Source of the DNA: Bacillota bacterium
GTDB taxonomy: Bacteria > Bacillota > Clostridia > Acetivibrionales > DSM-1351
Reading direction: 5' to 3'
Length of the DNA: 64,000 bases
Assembly (NCBI GenBank): GCA_023460955.1
Contig: JAEWOH010000065.1
Span: forward strand, 1-64,000
Positions 16,317 to 24,867 of the stretch are shown piece after piece (the stretch's first letter is position 1; the number at the start of each line of letters is the position of its first letter). The notes below the pieces were generated by a model, which saw nothing but the letters and a program-made list of their open reading frames with translations, was not told the origin of the DNA and did no database searches. A program made the position numbers and the translations under genes.

Positions 16317-17576
16317 TTACTGCTTTATACTATCGGCAATTTCGAGATTCAGGATATGCCTTCTTATTATATCAAATACATTCAAAGCCGTAATTGTCCG
16401 AATCCGGTTCCTGCTTCCGAGAAGCCTCAGTTCCTTTGTAATAACTGAATTTTCTGTAGCAAGGCCAATATAAACCAAACCTACAGGTTTTTCCGGTGTT
16501 CCTCCGTCCGGGCCTGCAATTCCAGTAATTGAAACTCCGATATCAGTCTTAAGTCTTCTTCTTACACCATCAGCCATTTCTGCAGCTGTATTGCGGCTTA
16601 CTGCTCCATACTGCATAAGAGTCTCTCTCCTGACTCCAAGATACTCTTCTTTTGCATCATTGGAGTAAGTAACGGCCCCGCCCATGAAGACTTTAGAGAT
16701 TCCGGGTATATTTGTCAGGGTCTGTGATATAAGTCCTCCGGTACAGGATTCCGCAGCAGCAAGAGTAAGATGATTTTTTAGTAAAAGCTCGGCAGCCACC
16801 TGGTCGAGAGTTTTATCCTCATCGGAATACAAGCATTCGCCAGTTCTACTTCTAATTTCATCTATAACCGGCTGAAGCAGTAATTCGGCATCTTCACCCT
16901 GTTCAACTTTAGCAGAAACTCTGATAGTTACTTCTCCTTCTTTTGCATAAGTTGCAATTGTAGGGTTTGTCTGCCTGTCAACTAAATCCATAATTCTAGT
17001 TTCCATGGCTGATTCACCTATGCCGAAAACTCTTAAGAATTTAGACTCTATTTTGTAGCTGCCTTTTCTCTTGAAATATGGAAAAACAAAGTCGTTGAAC
17101 ATGGGTTTCATTTCTGACGGCGGTCCGGGAAGCATGACAATTATCTTGCCGGCGTTCTCTATAATACAACCCGGCGCAGTTCCGTTATTGTTTTTAAGGA
17201 TTATTGAGTTTTCGGGCATATAGGCCTGTTTCTCGTTGTTCAAAGTCATTTCTCTGCCTATCTTCCTGAAGAAGGCTTTAATATCCTCAAGGCTTTCCTC
17301 ATGTAAAACCAATTTTCTTCCGCATAACTGTGATATGGTTTCTTTGGTCAAATCATCCTGAGTAGGGCCAAGACCTCCTGTCGTAATTACAACATCACAT
17401 CTTTTTAGAGCCAGTTCCAAACTTTCTTTAAGCCTTTCGGGATTATCACCAACCACACTATGGTAGTAAACACTAACTCCCAAGTCTGGCAGCTTTGATG
17501 AAATGTATTGTGCATTTGTATTTACAATCTGCCCCATGAGCAGCTCAGTTCCAACAGCTAATATTTCAGCTTTCAT
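16317..17576 (-). CDS. cinA: CinA-type competence/damage-inducible protein (nicotinamide-nucleotide deamidase)
   Basis: A full-length 419-residue CinA. The N-terminal molybdopterin-binding-like domain opens MKAEILAVGTELLMGQIVNTNA and has the VITTGGLGPTQDDLTKE motif. The C-terminal PncC domain (about 255-415) carries AAESCTGGLISQTLT and GIAGPDGGTPEKPVGLVYIG. PncC deamidates nicotinamide mononucleotide in pyridine-nucleotide salvage; the N-terminal domain hydrolyses ADP-ribose in some homologues. The position just ahead of murJ and recA on the same strand recalls the cinA-recA pairing in other Firmicutes. Confidence 0.95.
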   Translation of the reverse strand: MKAEILAVGTELLMGQIVNTNAQYISSKLPDLGVSVYYHSVVGDNPERLKESLELALKRCDVVITTGGLGPTQDDLTKETISQLCGRKLVLHEESLEDIKAFFRKIGREMTLNNEKQAYMPENSIILKNNNGTAPGCIIENAGKIIVMLPGPPSEMKPMFNDFVFPYFKRKGSYKIESKFLRVFGIGESAMETRIMDLVDRQTNPTIATYAKEGEVTIRVSAKVEQGEDAELLLQPVIDEIRSRTGECLYSDEDKTLDQVAAELLLKNHLTLAAAESCTGGLISQTLTNIPGISKVFMGGAVTYSNDAKEEYLGVRRETLMQYGAVSRNTAAEMADGVRRRLKTDIGVSITGIAGPDGGTPEKPVGLVYIGLATENSVITKELRLLGSRNRIRTITALNVFDIIRRHILNLEIADSIKQ

Positions 17577-17992
17577 TATTTAACCTTCTTTCCTTCTAGG
17601 TTTGGAACAGTACCGGATTGTAATCATATACCAGCTGCTCCAGAAGCAATATGAACAATGGTCATAATATTTAAGCCAATGTATTGTTTACAGTTTTTTG
17701 CATTCAACAATTAGCTCTTTATATTATACCAACCCAAAAGCAAAAAGTAAGCTGTTAGATTGAAAAAGATTTTGGAGGACTGTACGCAGAAGTTAGAAGT
17801 TAGTAGCCAGAAGTTTAGTAGCAGATACCGTAGAATTACGCACTAAGAAAATAAAAGAGAAACCGAATGAAAGGAATATTATTCAGTACTGAATTATTTA
17901 AATCATAACATTATACCCAATTTTATACAAGTATTTTTATTGTACAACATTACATTTTGGCTATTGATTGATCTATAACTATCAAATTTTCC
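17577..17992. other. Intergenic region between cinA and the lipoprotein gene
   Basis: No coding frame with a ribosome binding site was found. It contains a degenerate GAAGTTAGAAGTTAGTAG-type repeat (about 17785-17832) and AT-rich DNA leading into the promoter of the divergent gene. Confidence 0.5.
17785..17832. repeat. Degenerate short repeat (AGAAGTTAG / TAGTAG)
   Basis: Units of the type AGAAGTTAG and TTAGTAG are repeated several times. The reverse complement (CTACTAAC, CTTCTAAC) resembles the CTACTAACTACTAAC array near 62205-62262, so the two may be members of one dispersed family. Confidence 0.55.
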
Positions 17993-18033
17993 CAAAGAGT
18001 TATATAATATTTCTATAGTTAATGAACTTTGAT
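17993..18033 (+). promoter_or_regulatory. Promoter block, copy 1 (shared with the epimerase gene)
   Basis: Contains TATAAT at 18003-18008 and the string TTCTATAGTTA. The whole 41-bp block is nearly identical to 19473-19514, upstream of another gene. No good -35 is visible in either copy, which suggests an activator or an unusual sigma factor. The start codon is about 20 bp downstream. Confidence 0.6.
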
Positions 18034-18051
18034 TTGAAGGAGGTTTGAAGG

Positions 18052-19098
18052 TTGAGATTCAAATTATGCCTATTAATTATTGCAAGTTCAATTGCACTGC
18101 TTTGTGCCTGTGGGAATCCCAATAAGTCAGCTCTAAATTCTGAGGTTTCAACTTCAATAAATGGAAATAGAGATGTTTCGGGGCTGACCTCGCAGCGTTC
18201 AGAAAGTACTTACGTATCTGAAGGTACTTCACAAGCTAAAGTTACTGAAACTACAGAAGTAAAGCCAGAACCTAAATTGAAATTTCCACGGCTTGATTCG
18301 TCTACAGCTCGTAAAGAGATGGTTGCTGCAATTTATGACGATCATGTTATAAATGGTGAAATGACCGGGATGGAACCCCTTTGCAGTAAAACACATGAAG
18401 CGATTTTAAACCTGATTGACGGCAAGGTGGATCTGGTATTTGCACTTTTACCCACTGAAGATGAGCTAAAATATATGAGTAAAAAAGGTGTCGATCTAAA
18501 AGCCCGTTGCTATGCATATGATGCCCTATTAATTCTGGGTAATTCTCAGAATCCGGTAAAAAACCTAAGTTCTAATCAGTTAAGGGACATATACCGTAAA
18601 AAAATCACTAATTGGAAAGAGGTTGGTGGTGTAGACGCAGATATATCGGTTTATGTGCGTGACAGTCAGTCAGGAAGTCAACGGATGTTTGAATCCTTGG
18701 TATGGGCTGGACAAAAAGACATCCCTGATTTTCAGGATGGAACTTACGATGATATGGAAATCAGCGAAATGGGTGCACTGGTTAATATGGTTGAATATGA
18801 TATTAACGCTATTGGATTTAGCTTTATGACTTTTGTGGATGGAGAATATGGATCATCAACAAACTTGAAAAGCTTTGCCGTGGATGGAATTGAACCGACA
18901 CCTACCAATATTGTTAACAAAAAATATCCCTTTGTTACAACTGCATGGATGCTTATGAGGGCAGATGAATCGGCAAGCAGCCCAGCGCAATGGTTGTTTG
19001 ACTGGTTTATAGGAGAGAATTCACAAAAATATATTAAAAACCATACTAGTTCTATACCGGCAAACAATGAAAATCCAATCATAATCAAAGCGAAATGA
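18052..19098 (+). CDS. PstS-like substrate-binding lipoprotein
   Basis: 348 residues with a lipoprotein signal peptide ending LCAC at about residues 17-20. A Ser/Thr-rich linker (to about 75) is followed by a periplasmic-binding-protein fold of the phosphate-binding type: ITNWKEVGG, a DSQSGSQRMFE ligand loop, and a C-terminal QWLFDWFIGENSQKYI helix. The start is a TTG just behind GGAGGTTTGAAGG. No pstCAB transporter genes are nearby, so it may be an orphan binding protein, perhaps a sensor or scavenger. It shares a promoter block with the downstream epimerase-like gene. Confidence 0.82.
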   Translation: MRFKLCLLIIASSIALLCACGNPNKSALNSEVSTSINGNRDVSGLTSQRSESTYVSEGTSQAKVTETTEVKPEPKLKFPRLDSSTARKEMVAAIYDDHVINGEMTGMEPLCSKTHEAILNLIDGKVDLVFALLPTEDELKYMSKKGVDLKARCYAYDALLILGNSQNPVKNLSSNQLRDIYRKKITNWKEVGGVDADISVYVRDSQSGSQRMFESLVWAGQKDIPDFQDGTYDDMEISEMGALVNMVEYDINAIGFSFMTFVDGEYGSSTNLKSFAVDGIEPTPTNIVNKKYPFVTTAWMLMRADESASSPAQWLFDWFIGENSQKYIKNHTSSIPANNENPIIIKAK

Positions 19099-19162
19099 AC
19101 TGATTAGTACCTTTAACAAATTAAGTTTATGCTAATATTAATTAATAAGGAGTAAGAATTAT

Positions 19163-19372
19163 ATGAAAGAATATTTTAAGTCAATATTTATGGGATTATC
19201 AATAATGGTAATTGGGTTTATAATCTGCTCAACATTAGCTGGCGTTTTTGACGGGGGCAATCCTGATAATTCTTTCCTATCTGCAATAACATTCGCAATA
19301 TTATTTTTATGTTCTACACTTGCTGTCTGTACTAGAGCCGTACTTAAGACAATAAATAAAAATACCAAATAA
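19163..19372 (+). CDS. Small membrane protein, unknown
   Basis: 69 residues with two predicted membrane helices (about 9-28 and 40-60) separated by a GGNPDNS loop, and a basic C-terminal tail. Good ribosome binding site AAGGAG 10 nt before the ATG. It follows the PstS-like gene by 65 bp on the same strand and may be co-transcribed. I do not recognise a family. Confidence 0.6.
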   Translation: MKEYFKSIFMGLSIMVIGFIICSTLAGVFDGGNPDNSFLSAITFAILFLCSTLAVCTRAVLKTINKNTK

Positions 19373-19472
19373 AATTTAAAAAACAAATGCGTACATACAT
19401 TTGCATATGAAGAAAATTGAAAATCGATAGTATTATCTTTCCAACTGAGGTTTACACACTATTATATTTTGC

Positions 19473-19514
19473 CAAACAGTTGTATAATACTTCTATAGTT
19501 ATTGAACTTTTGAT
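19473..19514 (+). promoter_or_regulatory. Promoter block, copy 2
   Basis: Contains TATAAT at 19483-19488 and TTCTATAGTTATTGAAC. It aligns with 17993-18033 with only about five or six differences. It lies about 100 bp upstream of the epimerase-like gene. Confidence 0.6.
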
Positions 19515-19616
19515 ATATGAAAGGTATGTTTGAATAATAGTAATAAGTTTGATATTTATCCGGATAATAAATTATTGTAACTAATGCCTTATATCATTTT
19601 ACGGGAGGAATGGATA

Positions 19617-20627
19617 ATGAAAGTATTATTTATCGGAGGTACAGGTACTATCAGTACGGCTATTACTTCTGCTTTAGTTAAACAGGGCTGTGAATTATAT
19701 TTGTTGAATCGCGGTAATAACAACAATCGAGTTCCTGAAGGTACTAAAATCATTAAGGCTGATATAAGTGACGAAGCCAATGTGGCCTCCCTTATTAAGG
19801 GTATGGAATTTGATGTTGTTGCAGACTTTATTGCTTTTGTACCTGCTCAGGTTGAACGTGATATCAGACTGTTTACCGGTATAACAAAACAGTATATTTT
19901 CATAAGTTCTGCATCAGCGTATCAGAAGCCTCTCTCAGATTATAGAATTACAGAATCCACTCCTCTTGCGAATCCTTACTGGGAGTATTCGAGAAATAAG
20001 ATTGCCTGTGAGGAGCTGCTGATTTCCGAGTATCGTAAGAATAATTTCCCTGTCACAATAATACGTCCAAGCCACACATATGATGATCGCAGCATACCAC
20101 TTGGAGTTCACGGTGATAAAGGCAGCTGGCAGGTTGCAAAGCGAATGCTTGAAAACAAGCCCGTTATAATTCATGGTGACGGTACCTCTCTCTGGACACT
20201 TACTCACAATAGCGATTTTGCCAAAGGCTTTATTGGTCTTATGGGAAATATTCATGCTATCGGTGAGGCTGTTAATATTACCTCTGATGAAAGCCTGACA
20301 TGGAATCAGATATATGAGATTATTGCAGCTGCACTTGGTGTTAAACTAAATGCTGTTCACATTCCATCAAATTATCTTGCGGCCAGCAGTAATTATGATT
20401 TTACCGGCTCGCTTATCGGTGACAAAGCAAACACTGTTGTTTTTGACAATTCAAAAGTAAAAAGGCTTGTACCCGGCTTTAATGCTACAGTTCGTTTTGA
20501 CCAGGGAATTAAAATTATACTCGATAATGTTCTTTCTCACCCTGAATTACAAATTGAAGACCCCGAATTTGATACCTGGTGTGACAGGATAGTAGGAAAT
20601 TATCTTGGTTCAATTAGAAAATTTTAA
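19617..20627 (+). CDS. NAD-dependent epimerase/dehydratase family protein
   Basis: 336 residues, extended short-chain dehydrogenase fold. The N-terminal dinucleotide motif GGTGTIS is near residue 7, ISSASAYQKP around 100, and the catalytic Tyr-x-x-x-Lys (YSRNK) near 125. The pattern resembles nucleotide-sugar epimerases and the CSP41-like group; the substrate cannot be told. The ATG at 19617 has GGGAGG 8 nt upstream; an in-frame ATG at 19584 precedes that site and is unlikely. It is closed by a bidirectional hairpin at 20675. Confidence 0.85.
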   Translation: MKVLFIGGTGTISTAITSALVKQGCELYLLNRGNNNNRVPEGTKIIKADISDEANVASLIKGMEFDVVADFIAFVPAQVERDIRLFTGITKQYIFISSASAYQKPLSDYRITESTPLANPYWEYSRNKIACEELLISEYRKNNFPVTIIRPSHTYDDRSIPLGVHGDKGSWQVAKRMLENKPVIIHGDGTSLWTLTHNSDFAKGFIGLMGNIHAIGEAVNITSDESLTWNQIYEIIAAALGVKLNAVHIPSNYLAASSNYDFTGSLIGDKANTVVFDNSKVKRLVPGFNATVRFDQGIKIILDNVLSHPELQIEDPEFDTWCDRIVGNYLGSIRKF

Positions 20628-20674
20628 TTCCAACAGTATATATCTCTTTATAAAATGTATCTAGAAAGGAAAAA

Positions 20675-20720
20675 GCCAGCAGCGGTAGAATTTAATTATT
20701 ATTCCGCTTCGCTGGCCTTT
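20675..20720. terminator. Bidirectional terminator
   Basis: GCCAGC-A-GCGG (20675-20685) pairs with CCGC-TT-CGCTGGC (20704-20716) with a small bulge, with A-rich and T-rich flanks on both sides. It lies between convergent genes. Confidence 0.65.
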
Positions 20721-20721
20721 A

Positions 20722-22044
20722 TTATTTGAATTTTGGACGAGAGCTGTCAAAAACTTTACTCACATCAAACAAGTCCTTCATTAATTGAGGCATATGATAC
20801 ATTTTATATCCGTCCAGGTCTATTCTTTCCATATATACATTATCTTTATATGTAATTATTGATGGCTTTGGCCCCACACCGCAATATATGTCAAAACCCT
20901 GATTAATTATATACTTCATTCTTTTATCACTCTGCTTAAAGGTGGCCCCAAAAGGAGATATATAAATACTTGTAGGGCCCACAATACTCCCAACCTCTCT
21001 TTTCCATCGCTGTGTATCATACATTAGAAAATCCAGCTTTATGGTACCTTCTGAAAAAGTTCTCCTGTGAGTGTAGCTATGACTTGCAAAGGTCCAACCA
21101 GTTTCCTTAAGTTTGTTCACAACCGGTATGACCTTTTCTCTTTCATCTTCCCAGGAGGGATTATCTCGATTTGTTCTGTAGCCCAATATCCCCTCATAGC
21201 CTGTTAATGCAAGTGTTCCTTTTGCTCCTTTTGTTGAAAAGTCCGGGTTCTGCTCTACAAAGTTATTCAATATCGGGACAACATCTCCGTCTATAGATAT
21301 AATTTCTTTGCCCTCTGGAGTATCAATAATTGAAGCAAGCTTTTCGTTAGCATCAATTATCAATCTCTTTGCAAATCCATCTTTTTGCATATATTTATAA
21401 TAGCTCATGTCGTCAACTGATATGACCAGAGGTTTTTGTCCTTTAGGAAGGTATAATTTCTTAACCTCCATTTTTCCTGAAGCACCCGCACTAAATAATG
21501 CACCTAAATCCACAAGTGTATATCCACGATCATACATATCCTGTATCATCAGCTTGAATTCTTTGACTGTAGTCATCCAATTATTATAGCCCTGTTCCAT
21601 GGAATCACCAGTAAAGCATAATTCCGGGTAAACAATTAAGCTGTGAAAAAACACATGATATATGGGACCCTTGTAGATAACCATATCATTCTGTAGACTA
21701 TCTAACAGGTCTTGAAGCTTCAATAATTCTTCATTTTCCGATTGAATTTTTATTGCCAGCTTCAATTCCTCTGCTGCTTTTTTATAATGTGTTTGATTAA
21801 TTAACTGTTTAATTTCGGATATGTATTTTTCTGCTTGTTCTTTATTTGATATGTTATTTGTTATTTCAGAGGTATTTTTTACATTTGCGGTCTGAGGGGC
21901 TTGCTCGTTTGCTATTGTAGTCGGAGGAGGTTGATAATTTACCTGTGGTGTTGGATTTGTTGTAAGCAGTAAGCTGACAACCGATATAATTACTATTATT
22001 GAAATGGAACTGATTACTACAATGAAGGTAAATTTTTTATTCAT
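20722..22044 (-). CDS. Membrane-anchored polysaccharide deacetylase-like protein
   Basis: 440 residues. One N-terminal membrane helix (about 6-28), a Pro/Thr/Asn-rich linker, a helical segment (about 65-115) and then a NodB-type deacetylase domain. The catalytic and metal residues are visible as SVDDMSYY (Asp-Asp) and a His-Ser-Tyr-Thr-His motif (ASHSYTHR), with ISPFG in the place of the family's RxPY motif. It likely acts on cell-wall or exopolysaccharide N-acetyl groups outside the membrane. Single gene between terminators. Confidence 0.85.
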   Translation of the reverse strand: MNKKFTFIVVISSISIIVIISVVSLLLTTNPTPQVNYQPPPTTIANEQAPQTANVKNTSEITNNISNKEQAEKYISEIKQLINQTHYKKAAEELKLAIKIQSENEELLKLQDLLDSLQNDMVIYKGPIYHVFFHSLIVYPELCFTGDSMEQGYNNWMTTVKEFKLMIQDMYDRGYTLVDLGALFSAGASGKMEVKKLYLPKGQKPLVISVDDMSYYKYMQKDGFAKRLIIDANEKLASIIDTPEGKEIISIDGDVVPILNNFVEQNPDFSTKGAKGTLALTGYEGILGYRTNRDNPSWEDEREKVIPVVNKLKETGWTFASHSYTHRRTFSEGTIKLDFLMYDTQRWKREVGSIVGPTSIYISPFGATFKQSDKRMKYIINQGFDIYCGVGPKPSIITYKDNVYMERIDLDGYKMYHMPQLMKDLFDVSKVFDSSRPKFK

Positions 22045-22104
22045 TCGACACCGCCCTTACCAATATGTTACAAATTTGTTTATTAAGTTTAATGATATAT
22101 TATT

Positions 22105-22143
22105 AATAAAAAAGAAGCCATAGGTTTTAGCCTATGACTTCTT
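22105..22143 (-). terminator. Terminator of the ior-paaK-ACT operon
   Basis: AAGAAG/CTTCTT and CATAGG/CCTATG form one stem with a single C-A mismatch over a TTTTAG loop. On the minus strand it is followed by a T6 run. Confidence 0.8.
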
Positions 22144-22159
22144 TACAATATTGTAACCT

Positions 22160-22591
22160 TTACATGCAATATACCTTCTGACTTGGAATTAACGCTATAT
22201 CGCAATTAGCAAGCGTCTTAATGGCATCGTCCGGTTTTTCGACCCTGATAATAACAAAGGCATCGTTTCCGCTCTTTCCCACAAAAGCGTACATGTACTC
22301 AATGCTGATATTTTGTTGATGAAGAACCTCGAGAGCTTTTGCAAGTCCTCCCGGCTTATCCTCAACTCCAATTGCTATTACACTGGTACAACTTACGGTA
22401 AATTCGTTGTCACTTAAGACCTTTTCAGCTTCCTCAGGCTTGTTTACTATTAATCTAAGAATGCCGAAATCTGTAGTATCAGCAATAGATAAAGCGCAAA
22501 TATTAATATTGTTCTCAGCCAATGTCTTTGTTACATCCGCCAAGCGGCCGGACTTATTTTCCAGAAATACAGATATCTGTTTTACCAACAT
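22160..22591 (-). CDS. Tandem ACT-domain protein
   Basis: 143 residues made of two ACT amino-acid-binding domains (about 1-68 and 69-140), opening VKQISVFLENKSGRLADVT and repeating as IGVEDKPGGLAKALEVL. Ribosome binding site AGGAGG. Last gene of the iorA-iorB-paaK operon; proteins like this are commonly encoded beside paaK in clostridia and archaea and probably sense an aromatic or branched amino acid. Confidence 0.88.
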   Translation of the reverse strand: MLVKQISVFLENKSGRLADVTKTLAENNINICALSIADTTDFGILRLIVNKPEEAEKVLSDNEFTVSCTSVIAIGVEDKPGGLAKALEVLHQQNISIEYMYAFVGKSGNDAFVIIRVEKPDDAIKTLANCDIALIPSQKVYCM

Positions 22592-22616
22592 AGTTATAGG
22601 CCTCCTTTATATTCCT

Positions 22617-23918
22617 TTACAGAACTCTCTTATCAATAACTCGTTTGGCTTTACCCTCACTGCGTGCAATACTCTTTGGTTCAACAAGCTTGATTTTAGC
22701 GCTTATACCCAAAGTACTTTCAACCTCTTTTTTAATTTTTCTTTCAATATCTTCAAGTTTCTTAACTTCGTCCGAGAATAACTGAGGTGTAATCTCAACC
22801 TGTATCTCAAGGGTATCCAGATTATCCTTCCTATCAACAATCAACATATAGTGAGGTGCCGTTTCACCAATTGATAGAAGAACACTTTCGACCTGAGAAG
22901 GAAATACATTTACTCCTCTGATTATTAACATATCATCAGTTCTTCCTGTTACCTTGCTCATTCTGACTTCTGTACGTCCGCATTTACAAGGGGTATAACT
23001 CAATGAGGAAAGATCTCTTGTTCTATATCTTATAAGCGGCAAGCCTTCCTTAGTTATGGTTGTAAATACTATTTCTCCCTGTGAACCTTCAGGTAAAACC
23101 TCACCTGTGTCAGGATCAATAATTTCGGGGATAAAATGATCCTCAGGTATATGCATGCCACACTGATATTCGCATTCGCATGCGACACCCGGACCTATTA
23201 CCTCACTTAAGCCATAAATATCAAAGGCTTTAATCTTTAGTCTTTCTTCAATTTCTTTTCTCATACTTTCAGACCAAGGTTCCGCTCCAAATATGCCCGC
23301 TTTAAGCTTCAGATCACTTGGCTTGATACCCATCTCTTCCATTTCCTCAGCTAAATAGAGCGCATAGGATGGGGTACATGCAATGTGTGTGGTTCCGAAG
23401 TCCTGCATTAATGACAGCTGTAGCTTCGTATTGCCGGAGGAAGTCGGAATAACAGTAGCCCCAAGGTATTCGCCACCATAATGTGCTCCCAGACCTCCGG
23501 TAAATAAACCATAGCCATAGGATACCTGCAGGAAGGAGTCTTTTCCTGCTCCTGCTCCGGCAAAGGTACGAGCCATAACCTCAGCCCAAACCTCGATATC
23601 GTTCTTAGTATAACCAACAACTGTCTTTTTGCCGGTAGTACCTGAAGAGGCATGAACTCTGATTATTTCACTCATAGGTGCAGCAAATAGTCCGAAGGGA
23701 TAAGTGTCCCTCAAATCCTGCTTATATGTAAAGGGTAAATGCTTCAAGTCCTCCACAGACTTGATATCTCCGGGCAAAATACCCTTTTCATCCATCTTTT
23801 TTTTGTAATGCGGCACATTGTTGTAGACTCTGTTTACCGTTTTGATGAGCCGTTCGGACTGAACCTTTTTCATCTCGTCTCTGGACATACATTCATATTT
23901 TTCGTTCCAATAAGACAT
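22617..23918 (-). CDS. paaK: Phenylacetate-CoA ligase family enzyme
   Basis: 433-residue adenylate-forming enzyme. The phosphate-binding loop SSGTTGKKTVVGYT is near residue 92, and YGLSEVIGPG and the hinge YRTRDLSSL are present. The C-terminal AMP-binding subdomain ends SIARSEGKAKRV. It interconverts an aryl acid and its CoA thioester. With IorAB upstream, the usual inference is aryl-pyruvate to aryl-acetyl-CoA to aryl-acetate with ATP gain, or the reverse. GGAGGG ribosome binding site before the ATG. Confidence 0.93.
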   Translation of the reverse strand: MSYWNEKYECMSRDEMKKVQSERLIKTVNRVYNNVPHYKKKMDEKGILPGDIKSVEDLKHLPFTYKQDLRDTYPFGLFAAPMSEIIRVHASSGTTGKKTVVGYTKNDIEVWAEVMARTFAGAGAGKDSFLQVSYGYGLFTGGLGAHYGGEYLGATVIPTSSGNTKLQLSLMQDFGTTHIACTPSYALYLAEEMEEMGIKPSDLKLKAGIFGAEPWSESMRKEIEERLKIKAFDIYGLSEVIGPGVACECEYQCGMHIPEDHFIPEIIDPDTGEVLPEGSQGEIVFTTITKEGLPLIRYRTRDLSSLSYTPCKCGRTEVRMSKVTGRTDDMLIIRGVNVFPSQVESVLLSIGETAPHYMLIVDRKDNLDTLEIQVEITPQLFSDEVKKLEDIERKIKKEVESTLGISAKIKLVEPKSIARSEGKAKRVIDKRVL

Positions 23919-24044
23919 AATACAATCCCTCCAAGATTAGATATTTAGTTTTTATTTTTTGCCAAACATCCCACCCCGGAATGGCTTTCAGGGTTTACAG
24001 CACTGCCGCCCCACACAAAAGCAATCGGCCTAAATTCAATAAAG

Positions 24045-24077
24045 TTATTCTAGATAAATATTTATTCTAGATAAATA
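24045..24077. repeat. Two direct copies of TTATTCTAGATAAATA
   Basis: Identical 16-mers at 24045-24060 and 24062-24077, one base apart, each near-palindromic around TCTAGA. They lie in the iorB-paaK spacer, about 130 bp upstream of paaK, and look like a tandem operator or a phased site. Confidence 0.8.
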
Positions 24078-24143
24078 TAAAATAAAATATTAAAACAAAA
24101 TGCTTAGTAACAGATATTTAGTATAATTTTCTCTTGCTTTACA

Positions 24144-24719
24144 TCAAGTATGATAATTGTAGCCTTCCTCAAAAGCCTTAAGGTTGACTTCCAGCACTTT
24201 AGCCGGAACAACTTCATTTATAGCGTCAAGGAATATCTGTTTGTCTATTCCAGTCAGCCTTGCCATTACACCGAGAAGCACTATATTTACAGCCTTGATG
24301 GTTCCACACTGGCGTGCAATTTTAAGAGCATCCAAGGAGTAAACACTATAACCGGCTTTGAGTGTTTTCATTATATTTTCAGGATACTTAGCCTTACCGA
24401 TAATAACAGGCATTGGGTCAATTTCCTGCTCGTTTATAATCATTTTACCATCTTTTGTAAGATAATCAATCCACCTTAATGCTTCCAGTTCTTCAAAAGC
24501 TACAATAAGGTCTGCTTCACCCTTTTCTATCAAGGGTGAGTATACCTTGTCACCGAATTTAACATATGTAACGACACTTCCGCCTCGTTGAGACATTCCA
24601 TGGACCTCAGAGACTTTAACATCGAAATTCATTTTCAGAGCCACAGTACCAAGAATTCTGCTGGCTAAAAGAGTCCCTTGTCCGCCAACACCAACTATTA
24701 AAAGGTTTAATTTTTCCAT
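24144..24719 (-). CDS. iorB: Indolepyruvate:ferredoxin oxidoreductase, beta subunit
   Basis: 191 residues, the gamma-type (pyruvate-ferredoxin oxidoreductase gamma) domain: VGVGGQGTLLASRILG at the N-terminus and EVHGMSQRGGSVVTYVKFG near 40-58. It forms a complex with IorA to oxidise aryl pyruvates to aryl-acetyl-CoA with ferredoxin. The ATG at 24719 follows GGGAG by 6 nt; an in-frame ATG at 24731 overlaps that site. The 136-bp spacer to iorA holds small GC hairpins. Confidence 0.94.
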   Translation of the reverse strand: MEKLNLLIVGVGGQGTLLASRILGTVALKMNFDVKVSEVHGMSQRGGSVVTYVKFGDKVYSPLIEKGEADLIVAFEELEALRWIDYLTKDGKMIINEQEIDPMPVIIGKAKYPENIMKTLKAGYSVYSLDALKIARQCGTIKAVNIVLLGVMARLTGIDKQIFLDAINEVVPAKVLEVNLKAFEEGYNYHT

Positions 24720-24867
24720 ATTATCTCCCATCTACGCGCATAGCGCGTACACAAATAGTAATGAAAAGACACATGGTGGCTTTTCGCTGCGTGAAAAGCA
24801 CGATGACCAACCAAATGTATTTTTCACGCTAATCTCCATTCCGCTGCAGTTCAGCGATTAAAAATAA

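Noticed and set aside
18052..19098. A phosphate ABC transporter operon
   Set aside because: Only the binding lipoprotein is present; no permease or ATPase gene follows.
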